Positions 26,857-36,457 are shown, counted from the stretch's first letter. The stretch is 64,000 bases of DNA from Syntrophomonas sp. (GCA_016841875.1 JAENYG010000015.1:1-64000); one strand, 5' to 3'. A program made the numbers and translations. Notes: a model not told the origin generated them from the sequence alone.

Positions 26857-28197
26857 TTGTCTACCAAAGTTGCAGAAAAAATCTGGGGATACCGCCACGT
26901 AATATTGCTGCTGGTATGGGCATTATACATGATAAACTACCTGGATAGGATAGCAGTTTTAACATTTCTTCCCTATATTCAGAAGGATCTAAATTTAACC
27001 ACCGTTCAAGTTGGATGGTTGGGTTCTATATTCTTCTTTGGGTATGCTTTGGCACAATTTTCGGCAGGTTTTTTAGTTGATAAAATTGGTGCTAAGAAGA
27101 CCATGTCCATTGCCATAGTAGTCTTCACTTGTATTACCTTTTTAACTGGCTTAGTGCAGAATTTCACACAATTCATTTGCCTGCGTCTTGGTCTGGCCCT
27201 GGGTGAAGGTCACCATTATACTCCTGCAATTAGGGCTCTTGCCGACTGGACGCCGAATAATGAGAAAGGAAGAGCCAGTGGTATCTTTTCCACCGTTTTC
27301 GGGTTCGCCCCTATGCTAACGCCTATAATAGTGACCTCTATTGCTGTTGGTTGGTTTGGTGGAGCATGGAGACCAGTGTTCTACTGCCTTGCGGTACCAG
27401 GTCTTCTTGGAATAGTCTTGCTGCTGAAGTATATGCACGACACACCAAGCGATGGCCTTAAAAAAGGCGTAGTGAGACAAGGCGAATATGATATGATCGT
27501 AGAATCTGTAGGTCAGGATCAAAAAATTACCGGTATTAACTACAGTACCAAATTGATTTTTGGAGATAGTAAATTCTATTTATATTCCGTTGCCTGGTTC
27601 ATGCAGTTGATGATTTATTGGGGAATGACCACCTGGGTAGCATTTTTCCTGGTAACTGCGCATGGATTTAACATTAAAACCATGGGTATTCTAGCAGGTG
27701 TACCCTATGCTGCTGCGATTATTGCACAATTTTTAGGTGGAGTAGTTGCGGATAAATGGTTCCAGGGGCGCCCCCGCATTGTTTGCGTTATCGCTTTCCT
27801 GGGTTGTATTCCTTCTTTGTTTTTCCTCGGTCAGGTACCCCACGGCAGCATTGCTCCACTGGTAGTGCTGTTGGCTCTTTGCGGATTCTTTGTAAACTTT
27901 AACTGGGGTGTTATTCAGTCATACCCATCCTATCGTTATCCTAAAGAAATCGTGGGGCGCGCTATGGGTATTGCCAACGGAGTTGGCCAATTTGGTGCCT
28001 TTGTTTCTCCCATGATTGCATCATACCTGATCATTACAAATGCTTCGGGAGCTAGCGACTTTTCACGGGTCTTCACCTTCTGGGCCATAGCCGCAGCCGT
28101 AGCAGCCGTCGCATTTTTATTCCTGAAGGAAGAAGCGATCGATGCAGAACCATATAAAATTGTAAACAAGGTAAGCGAGGACAGAATAGCTTCATAA
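26857..28197 (+). CDS. MFS transporter (organic-anion type)
   Basis: 446 residues from TTG 26857 behind GGAGGAGG; the TTG at 26839 overlaps the ribosome site itself. Twelve hydrophobic helices. Helix 1 (YMINYLDRIAVLTFLPYI) and the loop GFLVDKIGAKKTM are typical of the anion:cation symporter branch that takes up sugar acids and other carboxylates. It ends the putative importer-enzyme set and is the likely entry route for the substrate. A 16-bp hairpin lies just after its stop. Confidence 0.85.
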   Translation: MSTKVAEKIWGYRHVILLLVWALYMINYLDRIAVLTFLPYIQKDLNLTTVQVGWLGSIFFFGYALAQFSAGFLVDKIGAKKTMSIAIVVFTCITFLTGLVQNFTQFICLRLGLALGEGHHYTPAIRALADWTPNNEKGRASGIFSTVFGFAPMLTPIIVTSIAVGWFGGAWRPVFYCLAVPGLLGIVLLLKYMHDTPSDGLKKGVVRQGEYDMIVESVGQDQKITGINYSTKLIFGDSKFYLYSVAWFMQLMIYWGMTTWVAFFLVTAHGFNIKTMGILAGVPYAAAIIAQFLGGVVADKWFQGRPRIVCVIAFLGCIPSLFFLGQVPHGSIAPLVVLLALCGFFVNFNWGVIQSYPSYRYPKEIVGRAMGIANGVGQFGAFVSPMIASYLIITNASGASDFSRVFTFWAIAAAVAAVAFLFLKEEAIDAEPYKIVNKVSEDRIAS

Positions 28198-28216
28198 AAA
28201 ACCATCCCGATGTCAT

Positions 28217-28257
28217 GTTATGTATTGTGCAGTTAAAATGGCTGCACAATACATAAC
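28217..28257 (+). terminator. 16-bp perfect hairpin after the MFS gene
   Basis: GTTATGTATTGTGCAG (28217-28232) and CTGCACAATACATAAC (28242-28257) are perfect reverse complements with a 9-base loop. No T-tract follows, so it may be a processing or stability hairpin or a factor-assisted stop rather than a classic terminator. Confidence 0.6.
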
Positions 28258-28306
28258 TGTATATTAGACAGGTAAAACTAGGATAGGTAAATAGGGGGTA
28301 TTTATC

Positions 28307-28534
28307 ATGTTAGACCTAATATTTTCTTCGTCATTTGTAATCGCTACAGTTCTACTGATCAGTTTTGTGGTAGTAGTCTTTGTATGGGATAGGAAGTATA
28401 TTGCTAGAACCTGTGATAAGTGCGGTCGTTCAAATTTTATACCTAAACGCGATCCCTTTTTTAATTGTAAATATTGTGGGGAAGACTTAGATGCCAGAGT
28501 TAAGGAGGCATTGCTTAAACGAAGCATTGGATAG
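28307..28534 (+). CDS. Small membrane protein with zinc-ribbon tail
   Basis: 75 residues. One N-terminal transmembrane helix (~8-27), then a cytoplasmic zinc ribbon with CDKCGRSNF and CKYCGEDL (two CxxC pairs about 20 apart). Start ATG behind AGGGGG. No function known to me. Placed between the importer and the regulator it could be a regulatory adaptor, or unrelated. Confidence 0.75.
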   Translation: MLDLIFSSSFVIATVLLISFVVVVFVWDRKYIARTCDKCGRSNFIPKRDPFFNCKYCGEDLDARVKEALLKRSIG

Positions 28535-28650
28535 GTATAATTATCATTCTTGAATAATCTATACTATATTTTGCTTAAAAAAGACAGAATACCTGTAATA
28601 TTATAATTGAATGTCGAATATTGAGAGTAGGCATTAAGAGGGGTGGAAGA

Positions 28651-30690
28651 ATGCTAAGTGCAATTGATTTTAGAGATGCTACTTACCCAACATTTACTCC
28701 AGACGTACCAGCATACGAAGCCATGGATATACTTAGTAATGTAAATGAATCTATTGGGTTTGTTGTTCAGGATGGCAAATATATGGGAGCTTTCAGGTTG
28801 ACAAGGAACAAGATCCAACAACTACCACCGAATTCACGCGTTGCCGATATTATTATTCGCAATTATCCTACTATTTTACCAGATACTCTCATTTATCAAC
28901 TTGGTTTAAAGAGTCTGCTTCCGGTGCCTCTTGTAAGCAGCCAGGGATTTTTCTATGGTGCAATTCAACCAGCTACAGTGTTTTCCTTCTATCAGATGTT
29001 TAGTACAACGCAATTTGGAGAGATACAAAATCACCTGAGTGTTGGTGTGATTTTTGAAAATGCGGAAGGATTAATAACGCAGATCAACAGCACTGCGATT
29101 AGAATTCTTGGTATTGAGGTCAAAGACGTTCTTTTTCAGCCTCTAACGCAGGTTATTCCTGAAGTCGATCAGGAGGAAATATGCAAGGTTAGAACCAATA
29201 TACAAAGGCATGGAAAGATTATTGATCTGAAAAGAAATATGGTTGAATTAAAAGGGCGTCAAATCGGATGTATGACCATATTAGAGGATATCTCCAGTCT
29301 GGTCAATGTTACAGCTGAGCTGTCAGGTTTTCATAACCTCACCGAGGAAATTGAAGCAATCTTTCGTTATGCTAGTGAAGGGCTATGTATTATCAATAAT
29401 AATGGAGTTATTTTAAAGAGTAATGATGCTTTATGTCAGGTCATGGGAGCTCCACGAGATCATATTGAAAATCGACATGTAAAAGAACTGAAAATGGATG
29501 GTATTATTGATGTGTCAATCGCCGAGGAAGTATTATCTAAAAAAGCTGAAGTAACCATCACCCAAAAATCAAACAAACAAAATCAATGGTTGACCACAGG
29601 AAGACCTGTTTATAATAAAGAAGGGAATATACTCTATGTGGTGTCAACAGCCAGAGATGTAATAAAGACCAATAGAATGTATCGCGCAGCTGGGGTTAAG
29701 CGGGATAAGTACACAATTATTGACACTAATACCAAGGAGATACTTAAGAAGGTTGGCATCATAGGTGAAAGCAGAAGTATGTCTAGCATTATTAATGTTG
29801 TTTCCCGCATTGCTAATTCTACAGTAACAGTACTCATTCAAGGTGAGTCAGGCACGGGGAAAGAATTGATTGCCAAGCTCATTCATGAATTCAGTGATAG
29901 AAAAATTATGGGTAAATTTGTAAGCGTTAACTGTGGAGCTTTGCCTAGAGAGCTTTTGGAGGCTGAACTCTTTGGGTACGTTGGGGGATCTTTTACGGGT
30001 TCCAAAAAGGAAGGGAAAAAAGGCCTTTTTGAGCTTGCCAATAAAGGGACGATATTCCTGGATGAAATCGGCGATATGCCTTTTGACTTACAGGTCAAAC
30101 TTTTAAAAGCCGTCGAATATGGTGAAATTGCAAAGGTTGGTAGTGCTGAAACGATTAAGGTGGACGCTAGAATTATCGCTGCTACCAATCAAAATTTACA
30201 TAACATGGTTGCTGATGGAACCTTCCGGGAAGATCTCTTTTACCGCCTTAACGTGATTCCTATAGTTGTACCACCTTTAAGGGAGAGGCGAGAAGAAATA
30301 GTAAGCTTATATGCATACTTCATTGATATGTTTAACAAAAAATATGATGCTAATAAGGAATTTTCTGTTGAAGCCCAAAATATACTGCAGAATTATAAAT
30401 GGCCAGGCAATATCCGAGAAATGAAGAACCTGGTGGAAAGATTGGTTCTGACAACCGAAGCTAATATTATAAGCGAGGAAGATTTGCCGGCTCAAATACT
30501 AGAGACACGGGAAGCTTTTGAAAAACAACCAGAATGCTCCCTGCGACAAGCAATGGAAAATGTGGAACGTCGTATCATATTAGATGCCTACGATCGTTAT
30601 GGCAGCACTTATAAGGTTGCCGAAGCATTGGATATCAGCCAAACATCAGTTGTTCGAAAACTGAATAAATATCTCCCATCAAACGTATAA
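28651..30690 (+). CDS. Sigma-54-dependent enhancer-binding activator of the catabolic regulon
   Basis: 679 residues from ATG 28651 behind AGGGGTGG; the upstream TTG 28621 lacks one. Residues ~1-125 look like a degenerate CBS-type pair, then two PAS-like domains (~130-330: GVIFENAEGLITQINSTA; RYASEGLCIINNNG). AAA+ domain: Walker A GESGTGKE (397-404), sigma-54 contact loop GSFTGS (446-451) in place of GAFTGA, Walker B TIFLDEIGDM, FREDLFYRLNVIPI. A C-terminal Fis/TyrR-type HTH (YKVAEALDISQTSVVRKL) follows. It probably senses a pathway metabolite and activates the promoters at 20968 and 32091. The substituted contact loop is unusual. Confidence 0.9.
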   Translation: MLSAIDFRDATYPTFTPDVPAYEAMDILSNVNESIGFVVQDGKYMGAFRLTRNKIQQLPPNSRVADIIIRNYPTILPDTLIYQLGLKSLLPVPLVSSQGFFYGAIQPATVFSFYQMFSTTQFGEIQNHLSVGVIFENAEGLITQINSTAIRILGIEVKDVLFQPLTQVIPEVDQEEICKVRTNIQRHGKIIDLKRNMVELKGRQIGCMTILEDISSLVNVTAELSGFHNLTEEIEAIFRYASEGLCIINNNGVILKSNDALCQVMGAPRDHIENRHVKELKMDGIIDVSIAEEVLSKKAEVTITQKSNKQNQWLTTGRPVYNKEGNILYVVSTARDVIKTNRMYRAAGVKRDKYTIIDTNTKEILKKVGIIGESRSMSSIINVVSRIANSTVTVLIQGESGTGKELIAKLIHEFSDRKIMGKFVSVNCGALPRELLEAELFGYVGGSFTGSKKEGKKGLFELANKGTIFLDEIGDMPFDLQVKLLKAVEYGEIAKVGSAETIKVDARIIAATNQNLHNMVADGTFREDLFYRLNVIPIVVPPLRERREEIVSLYAYFIDMFNKKYDANKEFSVEAQNILQNYKWPGNIREMKNLVERLVLTTEANIISEEDLPAQILETREAFEKQPECSLRQAMENVERRIILDAYDRYGSTYKVAEALDISQTSVVRKLNKYLPSNV

Positions 30691-30736
30691 CTCTCTGCTA
30701 TATATTTTTCTGAAATGGTACGTATGGGTTGGCCGT

Positions 30737-31546
30737 TTAATATAATCCTGGGCTGAATTTTCTCGGCCATGCCAACCTATCCATCTTAATGATGCTTACA
30801 TTCTTATCTGACTTTTCAATCAACATCCGGTCACCGTTGGTCAGGCAACGTTTATTTTCTCCATCCAGGGTAATTCCTGTAGCAAATTCACAATGTGACG
30901 TTATGGTCACCTGAGAATCTGAATCTACAATCAAAGCCCGTCCACAGGACAAGAGGGGACAAATCGGAGTAATAACCAGCGCTTTTACGTTGTCAGCAAG
31001 CACCGGACCGCCTGCTGAATATGAATAAGCTGTCGATCCGGTAGGTGTTGCGCAGATGACTCCATCCCCCCTATAGATGGAGTAGGGCTGATTGTCAATG
31101 GAAATACCTATAGTAATTGGACGCACGGCCTTTGATCTGATAACTACATCGTTTAGAGCCGTTCCCAACTCCACGCGTTTATCCCCGCTTATAAGCTCAG
31201 CCTTAATCATCAAGTGATTATCGAGACTAAATTGAAAATTGATGAGTCTGTCTAATGCAACCGACCAGTCATCTGGTTCTATGCTGGTTAAAAATCCGAT
31301 TTTGCCCAGATTGACTCCCAACAGGGGGATGCCCGTCCCGGCAATGTGATGGGCAGTTCTTAATATAGTTCCATCACCCCCTAAAACTACAATCAAATCA
31401 TTACTAATAGGATCAATATGATGGTCACTGATTTGATTACTATCCAAGATAGAAACTATAGCGCCTTTACCTATAAGGTCTGCACTAAAACGCTGGCTCA
31501 GTTGGTATGCTCGTGAGTCGCTTTTATGTAGAATCAAGACTTTCAC
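30737..31546 (-). CDS. nadK: NAD kinase
   Basis: 269 residues from GTG behind AAAGGTG. Signature motifs GGDGTILRTAHH, NLGKIGFLTSIE, ICATPTGSTAYSYSAGGPV and TLDGENKRCL. It phosphorylates NAD to NADP. It lies on the opposite strand between the two sigma-54 operons. Normally nadK sits with recN or dxs; this placement may be a second copy supplying NADP to the pathway or a simple rearrangement. Confidence 0.92.
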   Translation of the reverse strand: MKVLILHKSDSRAYQLSQRFSADLIGKGAIVSILDSNQISDHHIDPISNDLIVVLGGDGTILRTAHHIAGTGIPLLGVNLGKIGFLTSIEPDDWSVALDRLINFQFSLDNHLMIKAELISGDKRVELGTALNDVVIRSKAVRPITIGISIDNQPYSIYRGDGVICATPTGSTAYSYSAGGPVLADNVKALVITPICPLLSCGRALIVDSDSQVTITSHCEFATGITLDGENKRCLTNGDRMLIEKSDKNVSIIKMDRLAWPRKFSPGLY

Positions 31547-31835
31547 GATTAAACACCTTTCTTTATATCCAGTTCAAAACGGCCTGCAATACCATTGGAA
31601 CGATAATTAAAACTTCATATGAGATTTTTTTAGATAATGTTTCTCCTTATTATTTGTGCAATAAATGTGCCAACTCGTATGATGAAAGTTTCCTTAAAAG
31701 GTTGTTAATGGCAGCTCTTTTCAAGATATTTTCGTCCAATATCATAGCATATGTCCGGGGAGGCTATTCTAATAGTCTCAATTCTTGCTTTTGATAGTTA
31801 TCAGGGAGAGGAGCAGATATAGGCTCTGATTAAGT

Positions 31836-31930
31836 AACCCAAAAATGACTCGGGCCGCAAAAGTCTGAATAGTTGGGAGTTTAGATAAAATCAAGCGTAA
31901 GTTGATCAATTAGCAAACCGACTTTGACTC
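31836..31930 (+). promoter_or_regulatory. Activator site pair upstream of operon II
   Basis: AACCCA-AAAA-TGACTC at 31836-31851 and AACCGA-CTT-TGACTC at 31916-31930, starts 80 bases apart. Around the first site, 26 of 33 bases match the operon I copy by eye. It lies about 160-255 bases before the sigma-54 promoter. Confidence 0.7.
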
Positions 31931-32044
31931 GGTACTTATGCTTAAATATTGATTTTCATCTTCTCTCTGTCGTTGATGAGCATAACCTGCAAAGCGAACA
32001 GATTATGAAAGGCCGGTAAACGCCCATTATCAGGGAAAATATTG

Positions 32045-32085
32045 AAAGAGTGAGGACTGTTTTTATTACAGTTTTCACTCTTTTT
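32045..32085 (+). terminator. Terminator just upstream of the operon II promoter
   Basis: AAAGAGTGAGGACTGT (32045-32060) pairs, with two G-T pairs, with ACAGTTTTCACTCTTT, followed by Ts. It ends six bases before the -24 element. It likely insulates the promoter from upstream readthrough, although no + gene lies nearby. Confidence 0.7.
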
Positions 32086-32090
32086 AGATT

Positions 32091-32106
32091 TGGCATAGTA
32101 TTTGCA
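32091..32106 (+). promoter_or_regulatory. Sigma-54 (-24/-12) promoter of operon II
   Basis: TGGCATAGTATTTGCA, identical over 16 bases to the operon I promoter and a full match to TGGCAYRNNNNTTGCW. It lies 53 bases before the acoB start, almost the same distance as in operon I. Confidence 0.92.
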
Positions 32107-32159
32107 ATTTAAAGTACAAGAGAGCGACTACAGCAAAAAAAGGCAGAAAGGAGCTAGTC

Positions 32160-33128
32160 ATGAAAGATATCAGGTATATATTCGCTATTAAGGAGGCCAT
32201 GCAAGAGGAGATGGAGAGAGACGAAAACGTTTTTCTTATGGGCGAAGATGTAGGTCTTGCAGGCGGGTCATTTGGAGCAAGTAAGGGTCTTTTTGAGAAG
32301 TTTGGAGAGAAGAGGGTCATTGATACTCCCATCAGTGAGGCCGGTTTTACATCATTGGCAGCAGGAGCTGCATCCTGCGGGCTAAGGCCGATTATTGAGA
32401 TCATGTTCATGGATTTCGTTACCTGTTGTATGGATAGTGTGGTAAATCAGATCGCCAAGATGCGCTATATGTTTGGAAATCAATATGCTATGCCAATTGT
32501 AGTAAGAATGCCAGAGGGGGGCGGACAAAACGCAGGACCACAGCATTCACAGTGTTTAGAAGCCTGGTTTGCCCATGTTCCAGGCCTCAAAGTGGTTATG
32601 GCTGCTAATCCATATGATGTAAAAGGGCTGCTTAAATCATCTATTCGTGATGATAACCCGGTTATTTTTATCGAGAATAAGACCCTGCATGCTATGAAAG
32701 GGCAGATTCCCGAAGAAGATTATTTGATTCCCCTTGGTAAAGCGGATATTAAAAGAGTGGGCAGTGATGTAACTGTTGTGACCGCATCGCGTCTGGTGAA
32801 CGATTCACTAAAGGCTGCGGACCAGCTGGAGAAAGAAGGAATTAGCGTTGAGGTCGTCGACCTTATGACTATTCAACCCTGGGATAGAGAAACAGTTTTT
32901 AATTCAATAGGAAAAACTCACCGATTGGTAGTAGCCCACGAGGCAGTTAAACAGTTTGGGTTCGGAGCCGAGATATCAGCCGCTGTAAATGAAGAATTAT
33001 TTGACGAATTGGATGCTCCAATTTTCAGGGTAGGAGCACCATTTGTTCCCATCCATTATAGTCTCGAAAAATCTTATGTGCCGGGAGTTGAGGATGTTAA
33101 AAAAGCTATCATGGCTGCTATGGGATAA
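32160..33128 (+). CDS. acoB: Acetoin dehydrogenase-type E1 beta subunit
   Basis: 322 residues. Transketolase-type pyrimidine domain and C-terminal domain of 2-oxoacid or acetoin dehydrogenase E1 beta: MGEDVGLAGGSFGASKGL, DTPISEAGFTSLAAGAA, EIMFMDFV, VRMPEGGGQNAGPQHSQ, IFIENKTLH. With AcoA it uses thiamine diphosphate to cleave an alpha-hydroxyketone or 2-oxoacid and load an acyl group on lipoyl-E2. First gene of operon II. Its alpha partner is last (38011), an unusual separation. Confidence 0.9.
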   Translation: MKDIRYIFAIKEAMQEEMERDENVFLMGEDVGLAGGSFGASKGLFEKFGEKRVIDTPISEAGFTSLAAGAASCGLRPIIEIMFMDFVTCCMDSVVNQIAKMRYMFGNQYAMPIVVRMPEGGGQNAGPQHSQCLEAWFAHVPGLKVVMAANPYDVKGLLKSSIRDDNPVIFIENKTLHAMKGQIPEEDYLIPLGKADIKRVGSDVTVVTASRLVNDSLKAADQLEKEGISVEVVDLMTIQPWDRETVFNSIGKTHRLVVAHEAVKQFGFGAEISAAVNEELFDELDAPIFRVGAPFVPIHYSLEKSYVPGVEDVKKAIMAAMG

Positions 33129-33166
33129 GTCTCTGTATGTCAGGAGAAAAATAGGAGGTAATAATA

Positions 33167-34219
33167 ATGAAAGCTGCCGTTTGGTATGGTAAAGAAGACG
33201 TCAGAATAGAAAATTATCCTGAGCCCTCAGTTGAGAAAGGACAGGTTAAGCTCAAGATAAAGGCTTGCGGTATCTGTGGATCTGATTTACATGAGTACAA
33301 GGATGGACCTTTTGTCATTCCGGCCAGACCCCACCCCCTTACAGGAAGGTCACTGGGACCAGTTGTAGTCGGACACGAATTTGCGGGTGAGGTAGTCGAG
33401 ATTGGCGAAGGTGTGACAAAATGCAAAGTCGGCGATCGGGTTACTGTAAATCCTTTAATATATTGTGGTGAATGTCATTACTGTAAGAAGGGCGAATACA
33501 TCATGTGTACCAAGCTGGGTACGGCAGGGTTCGCCTGGGATGGCGGTTTTGCTGAGTATGGAGTTTTCCCTGAATATGGAATACACCAGTTGCCAGATTC
33601 AGTCAGTGATGAAGTAGGGTGTTTTGTTGAACCGGTAGCGGTTGCGCTGCATGCCGTTAACCGGAGTCGTATGAAGGTTGGAGCTAGTGTGGCGGTAATT
33701 GGAGCAGGACCGATAGGGCTATTAGTTTTACAATGTTGTCTGGCAGCTGGCGCAAAAGAGGTCTTTGTCAGTGAGCCTATGCAGGCACGACGTGAATTGG
33801 CAGCCAAGTTGGGCGCAACAGCGGTCTTCGATCCTACCCAATGTGATGTTGGCAAAGAGATCGGCAAGTATACCGATGGTCTTAAAGCGGATTGGGTCTT
33901 TGAATGTGTAGGAAATCAGATCACTTTCGATACAGCGGTTAAAGTAGGCGGCAGAAGAGCAATCATCTGCATTGTGGGCCTGGCATTAAAACCCATCGAA
34001 GTACCATTCTTACGCTTATGGGGCCAGGAAAAGGAGATAGTATTTTCTTCTGGTTATAATGATGAGTTTCCCACCTGCATAAGCTACCTGGCCGACGGTA
34101 GGGTGAAGGTGGAAGAAATGATAACAGCCAGGATTGGTCTGGATGACTATGTGGAAAAGGGAGTTAAGGAACTTATCAATAATGGGGACAAGCAAATTAA
34201 AATACTGGTCACCATGTAA
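33167..34219 (+). CDS. Butanediol-type zinc alcohol dehydrogenase
   Basis: 350 residues. Medium-chain dehydrogenase: catalytic zinc ACGICGSDLHEY and GHEFAGEVVE, structural zinc CGECHYCKKGEYIMC, NAD site VIGAGPIGLLVLQ. The segment DGPFVIPARPHPLTG resembles (R,R)-2,3-butanediol dehydrogenase. It would interconvert a vicinal diol and hydroxyketone, producing the substrate for the AcoAB enzyme. The native substrate may be larger than butanediol, given the other genes. Confidence 0.85.
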   Translation: MKAAVWYGKEDVRIENYPEPSVEKGQVKLKIKACGICGSDLHEYKDGPFVIPARPHPLTGRSLGPVVVGHEFAGEVVEIGEGVTKCKVGDRVTVNPLIYCGECHYCKKGEYIMCTKLGTAGFAWDGGFAEYGVFPEYGIHQLPDSVSDEVGCFVEPVAVALHAVNRSRMKVGASVAVIGAGPIGLLVLQCCLAAGAKEVFVSEPMQARRELAAKLGATAVFDPTQCDVGKEIGKYTDGLKADWVFECVGNQITFDTAVKVGGRRAIICIVGLALKPIEVPFLRLWGQEKEIVFSSGYNDEFPTCISYLADGRVKVEEMITARIGLDDYVEKGVKELINNGDKQIKILVTM

Positions 34220-34318
34220 AAAATAAACAAAATCTATCCAGCTTTGTTGTCCAGATCATCCAATCATATGCAAGAGTGACTAATAATACAACTTAGCTGG
34301 TTGAAGAGGAGGAAGGCC

Positions 34319-35101
34319 ATGAAGACATATAAAACAATTATTGTAGAAAAAGAGGAAGGCATTGGTACTCTAACTCTTAATCGTCCTGAGGTCTTCAATG
34401 CCATTAGTCAAGAATTGATCGATGAAATGCGAGATGCATTGCGGAATATAGATTTGGATGATGAAATCAAAGTTCTAATAATAACTGGCGCTGGCAAGGG
34501 TTTTCAGGCTGGAGCCGATATCAAGGAATTGAGTGAGATGACTCCTATAAATATACTCCGTTGGAATGAAGGCCTGGTAAGAGTTATTGCAGCATTAGAG
34601 AAGCTAAGACAACCTGTTATCGCAGCGATTAATGGCTTAGCTCTGGGTGGCGGACTTGAACTTGCTCTAGGTTGCCAGATCCGTATTGCTGTTACTGGAG
34701 CCAAACTCGGACTTCCCGAGGTTAAGCTTGGCATAATACCGGGAACGGGCGGGACTCAGCGGCTTCCACGGATCATTGGAAAAGGACTGGCTTATGAAAT
34801 GCTGCTGACCGGTGATCCTATTGATGCTGAGGAAGGATTGCGCATCGGCTTAATCAACAAGGTAGTTCCTAAAGGGGAAGCATTGAAGGCAGCAGACGAG
34901 ATGGCTCAAAAGATCGTATGCAATGGTCCGATAGCTCTGGAACTCTGCAAGGACGCAGTTGAGATTGGTATGGATTTGCCTTTGGAGCAAGCCGTACAGT
35001 ATTCCCAGAAGAATTGCGTAACCTGTTTTAGCACGGAAGACATGAAAGAGGGGACCACAGCCTTCATTGAGAAACGTAAAGCCGAGTTTAAGGGAAAATA
35101 A
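34319..35101 (+). CDS. Enoyl-CoA hydratase/isomerase (crotonase)
   Basis: 260 residues from ATG 34319 behind GAGGAGG. Oxyanion-hole segments FQAGADIKEL and LALGGGLELALG; both catalytic glutamates are in place (GGLELA and LPEVKLG); GTGGTQRLPRIIG follows. This fits an active hydratase. A crotonase inside an acetoin-dehydrogenase-type operon is unusual and ties operon II to the CoA-ester chemistry of operon I. Confidence 0.88.
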   Translation: MKTYKTIIVEKEEGIGTLTLNRPEVFNAISQELIDEMRDALRNIDLDDEIKVLIITGAGKGFQAGADIKELSEMTPINILRWNEGLVRVIAALEKLRQPVIAAINGLALGGGLELALGCQIRIAVTGAKLGLPEVKLGIIPGTGGTQRLPRIIGKGLAYEMLLTGDPIDAEEGLRIGLINKVVPKGEALKAADEMAQKIVCNGPIALELCKDAVEIGMDLPLEQAVQYSQKNCVTCFSTEDMKEGTTAFIEKRKAEFKGK

Positions 35102-35120
35102 TAGTAAAGGAGTAAAACAA

Positions 35121-36368
35121 ATGCCTATAAACATCGTAATGCCTAAATTAGGTTTAACCATGGAAGAAGGATTAATTACGGAATGGGCTAAAAAAGAAGG
35201 CGATTCCGTTACCAAGGGCGATATCCTTTTTATTATGGAAACAGAGAAGATTACCCAGGAGGTTGAAGCCCCTCAGGATGGTATATTAGCCAAAATTGTA
35301 GCACAAGCACAGGAAACGGTTCCGGTCGGTGAAACAGTAGCTTATATGCTCGAACCCGGAGAAGATCCCTCGAGTATTCCATCTACGGGCTCACCACAAG
35401 CAGTTAGTGTAGCTGAAGAAGAAAAACCAGCAGCGGCGGAGCAAAGCATACCACAGAATGAGCCGGCAGCGGGTGCGGGTTCCAGAATTAAGGCTAGTCC
35501 GTTGGCAAAGAAAATAGCCAAATCCTATAACCTCGATCTATCTCAAGTTATTGGAACAGGTCCCTCAGGCAGAATCGTTGCAGCAGACGTTGAAAAAGCT
35601 CACGAGTCAGGAACATCAACACCTGCAGCATCTGCACCAGTGGCAAATACAACAGTTGAGACAGATGTTGAGCTTGAGGCTGGTCAAACCCTGGTTCCTT
35701 TCACCGGTATGCGGAAGGCTATAGCCAAGAATATGCTCGCCAGCAAGCATGAGGCAGCTTCGACTTATATGTACAATACGGTGGATGCCAGCAAGCTCCA
35801 GGAAATGCGTGAAACACTATTGCCTTATGTGGAGAAAAAGTATGGCGTACGTATCACTGTTACAGATTTGATGATGAAAATTACAGCTATTGCACTTCGC
35901 GAACATCCGGTTCTCAATACCCGCTGGACTGAAAAAGGGATCATCTATAATTCCAAAGTGAATATGGGTATGGCAATGGCTCTTGACGAAGGATTGATCG
36001 TACTTTCTATCAAGGATATAAACTCCAAGAGTATAGGACAGATAGCATCAGATAGAGTTGCATTAATTAATAAGGGCAAAACTAATAGCTTTGGCCCGGA
36101 TGATATATCAGGCAGTACATTTACACTATCATCATTAGGAATGACTGGCCTGGAACAATTTGTAAGCATTATCAATCAGCCGGAAAATGCTATTTTAGCA
36201 GTAGCAGCTATCATTGATAAACCGGTTGTGGTTGATGGTGAGATAGTGATCCGGCCTATGATGAATGTCAATCTAACCTATGATCACAGGGTGATCGATG
36301 GGGCAGAAGCAGCCAAGTTTATGATGACCCTTAAAGAGTATATCGAAAATCCGATATTGGCTGTATAA
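35121..36368 (+). CDS. acoC: Dihydrolipoamide acyltransferase (E2)
   Basis: 415 residues from ATG 35121 behind AAAGGAG. Lipoyl domain with the lysine in METEKITQEVEAP (~residue 43), a Pro/Ala linker, E3-binding domain ASPLAKKIAKSYNLDLSQV / GTGPSGRIVAADVEKA, and catalytic domain ending TYDHRVIDGAEAAKFM with the active His. It transfers the acyl group from lipoate to CoA. The lipoate it needs may be attached by LplA, encoded at 40194. Confidence 0.92.
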   Translation: MPINIVMPKLGLTMEEGLITEWAKKEGDSVTKGDILFIMETEKITQEVEAPQDGILAKIVAQAQETVPVGETVAYMLEPGEDPSSIPSTGSPQAVSVAEEEKPAAAEQSIPQNEPAAGAGSRIKASPLAKKIAKSYNLDLSQVIGTGPSGRIVAADVEKAHESGTSTPAASAPVANTTVETDVELEAGQTLVPFTGMRKAIAKNMLASKHEAASTYMYNTVDASKLQEMRETLLPYVEKKYGVRITVTDLMMKITAIALREHPVLNTRWTEKGIIYNSKVNMGMAMALDEGLIVLSIKDINSKSIGQIASDRVALINKGKTNSFGPDDISGSTFTLSSLGMTGLEQFVSIINQPENAILAVAAIIDKPVVVDGEIVIRPMMNVNLTYDHRVIDGAEAAKFMMTLKEYIENPILAV

Positions 36369-36457
36369 ACAACATTAATCTCATTCAAATTCCATAATAA
36401 GTTGAGATGGATTCTTGACCGGAAGGAATTTAATGAAACCTGCTTAGGAGGATGGAA

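Larger units (their letters stand above)
31547..32159. other. Regulatory region of operon II
   Basis: About 610 bases. A 95-codon frame at 31507-31794 overlaps nadK and shows no family; I reject it. The rest holds an activator-site pair, a rho-independent-type terminator and a sigma-54 promoter, listed separately. Confidence 0.6.

Noticed and set aside
31507-31794. 95-codon + frame overlapping nadK
   Set aside because: Overlaps a certain gene on the other strand, no ribosome site, no family.
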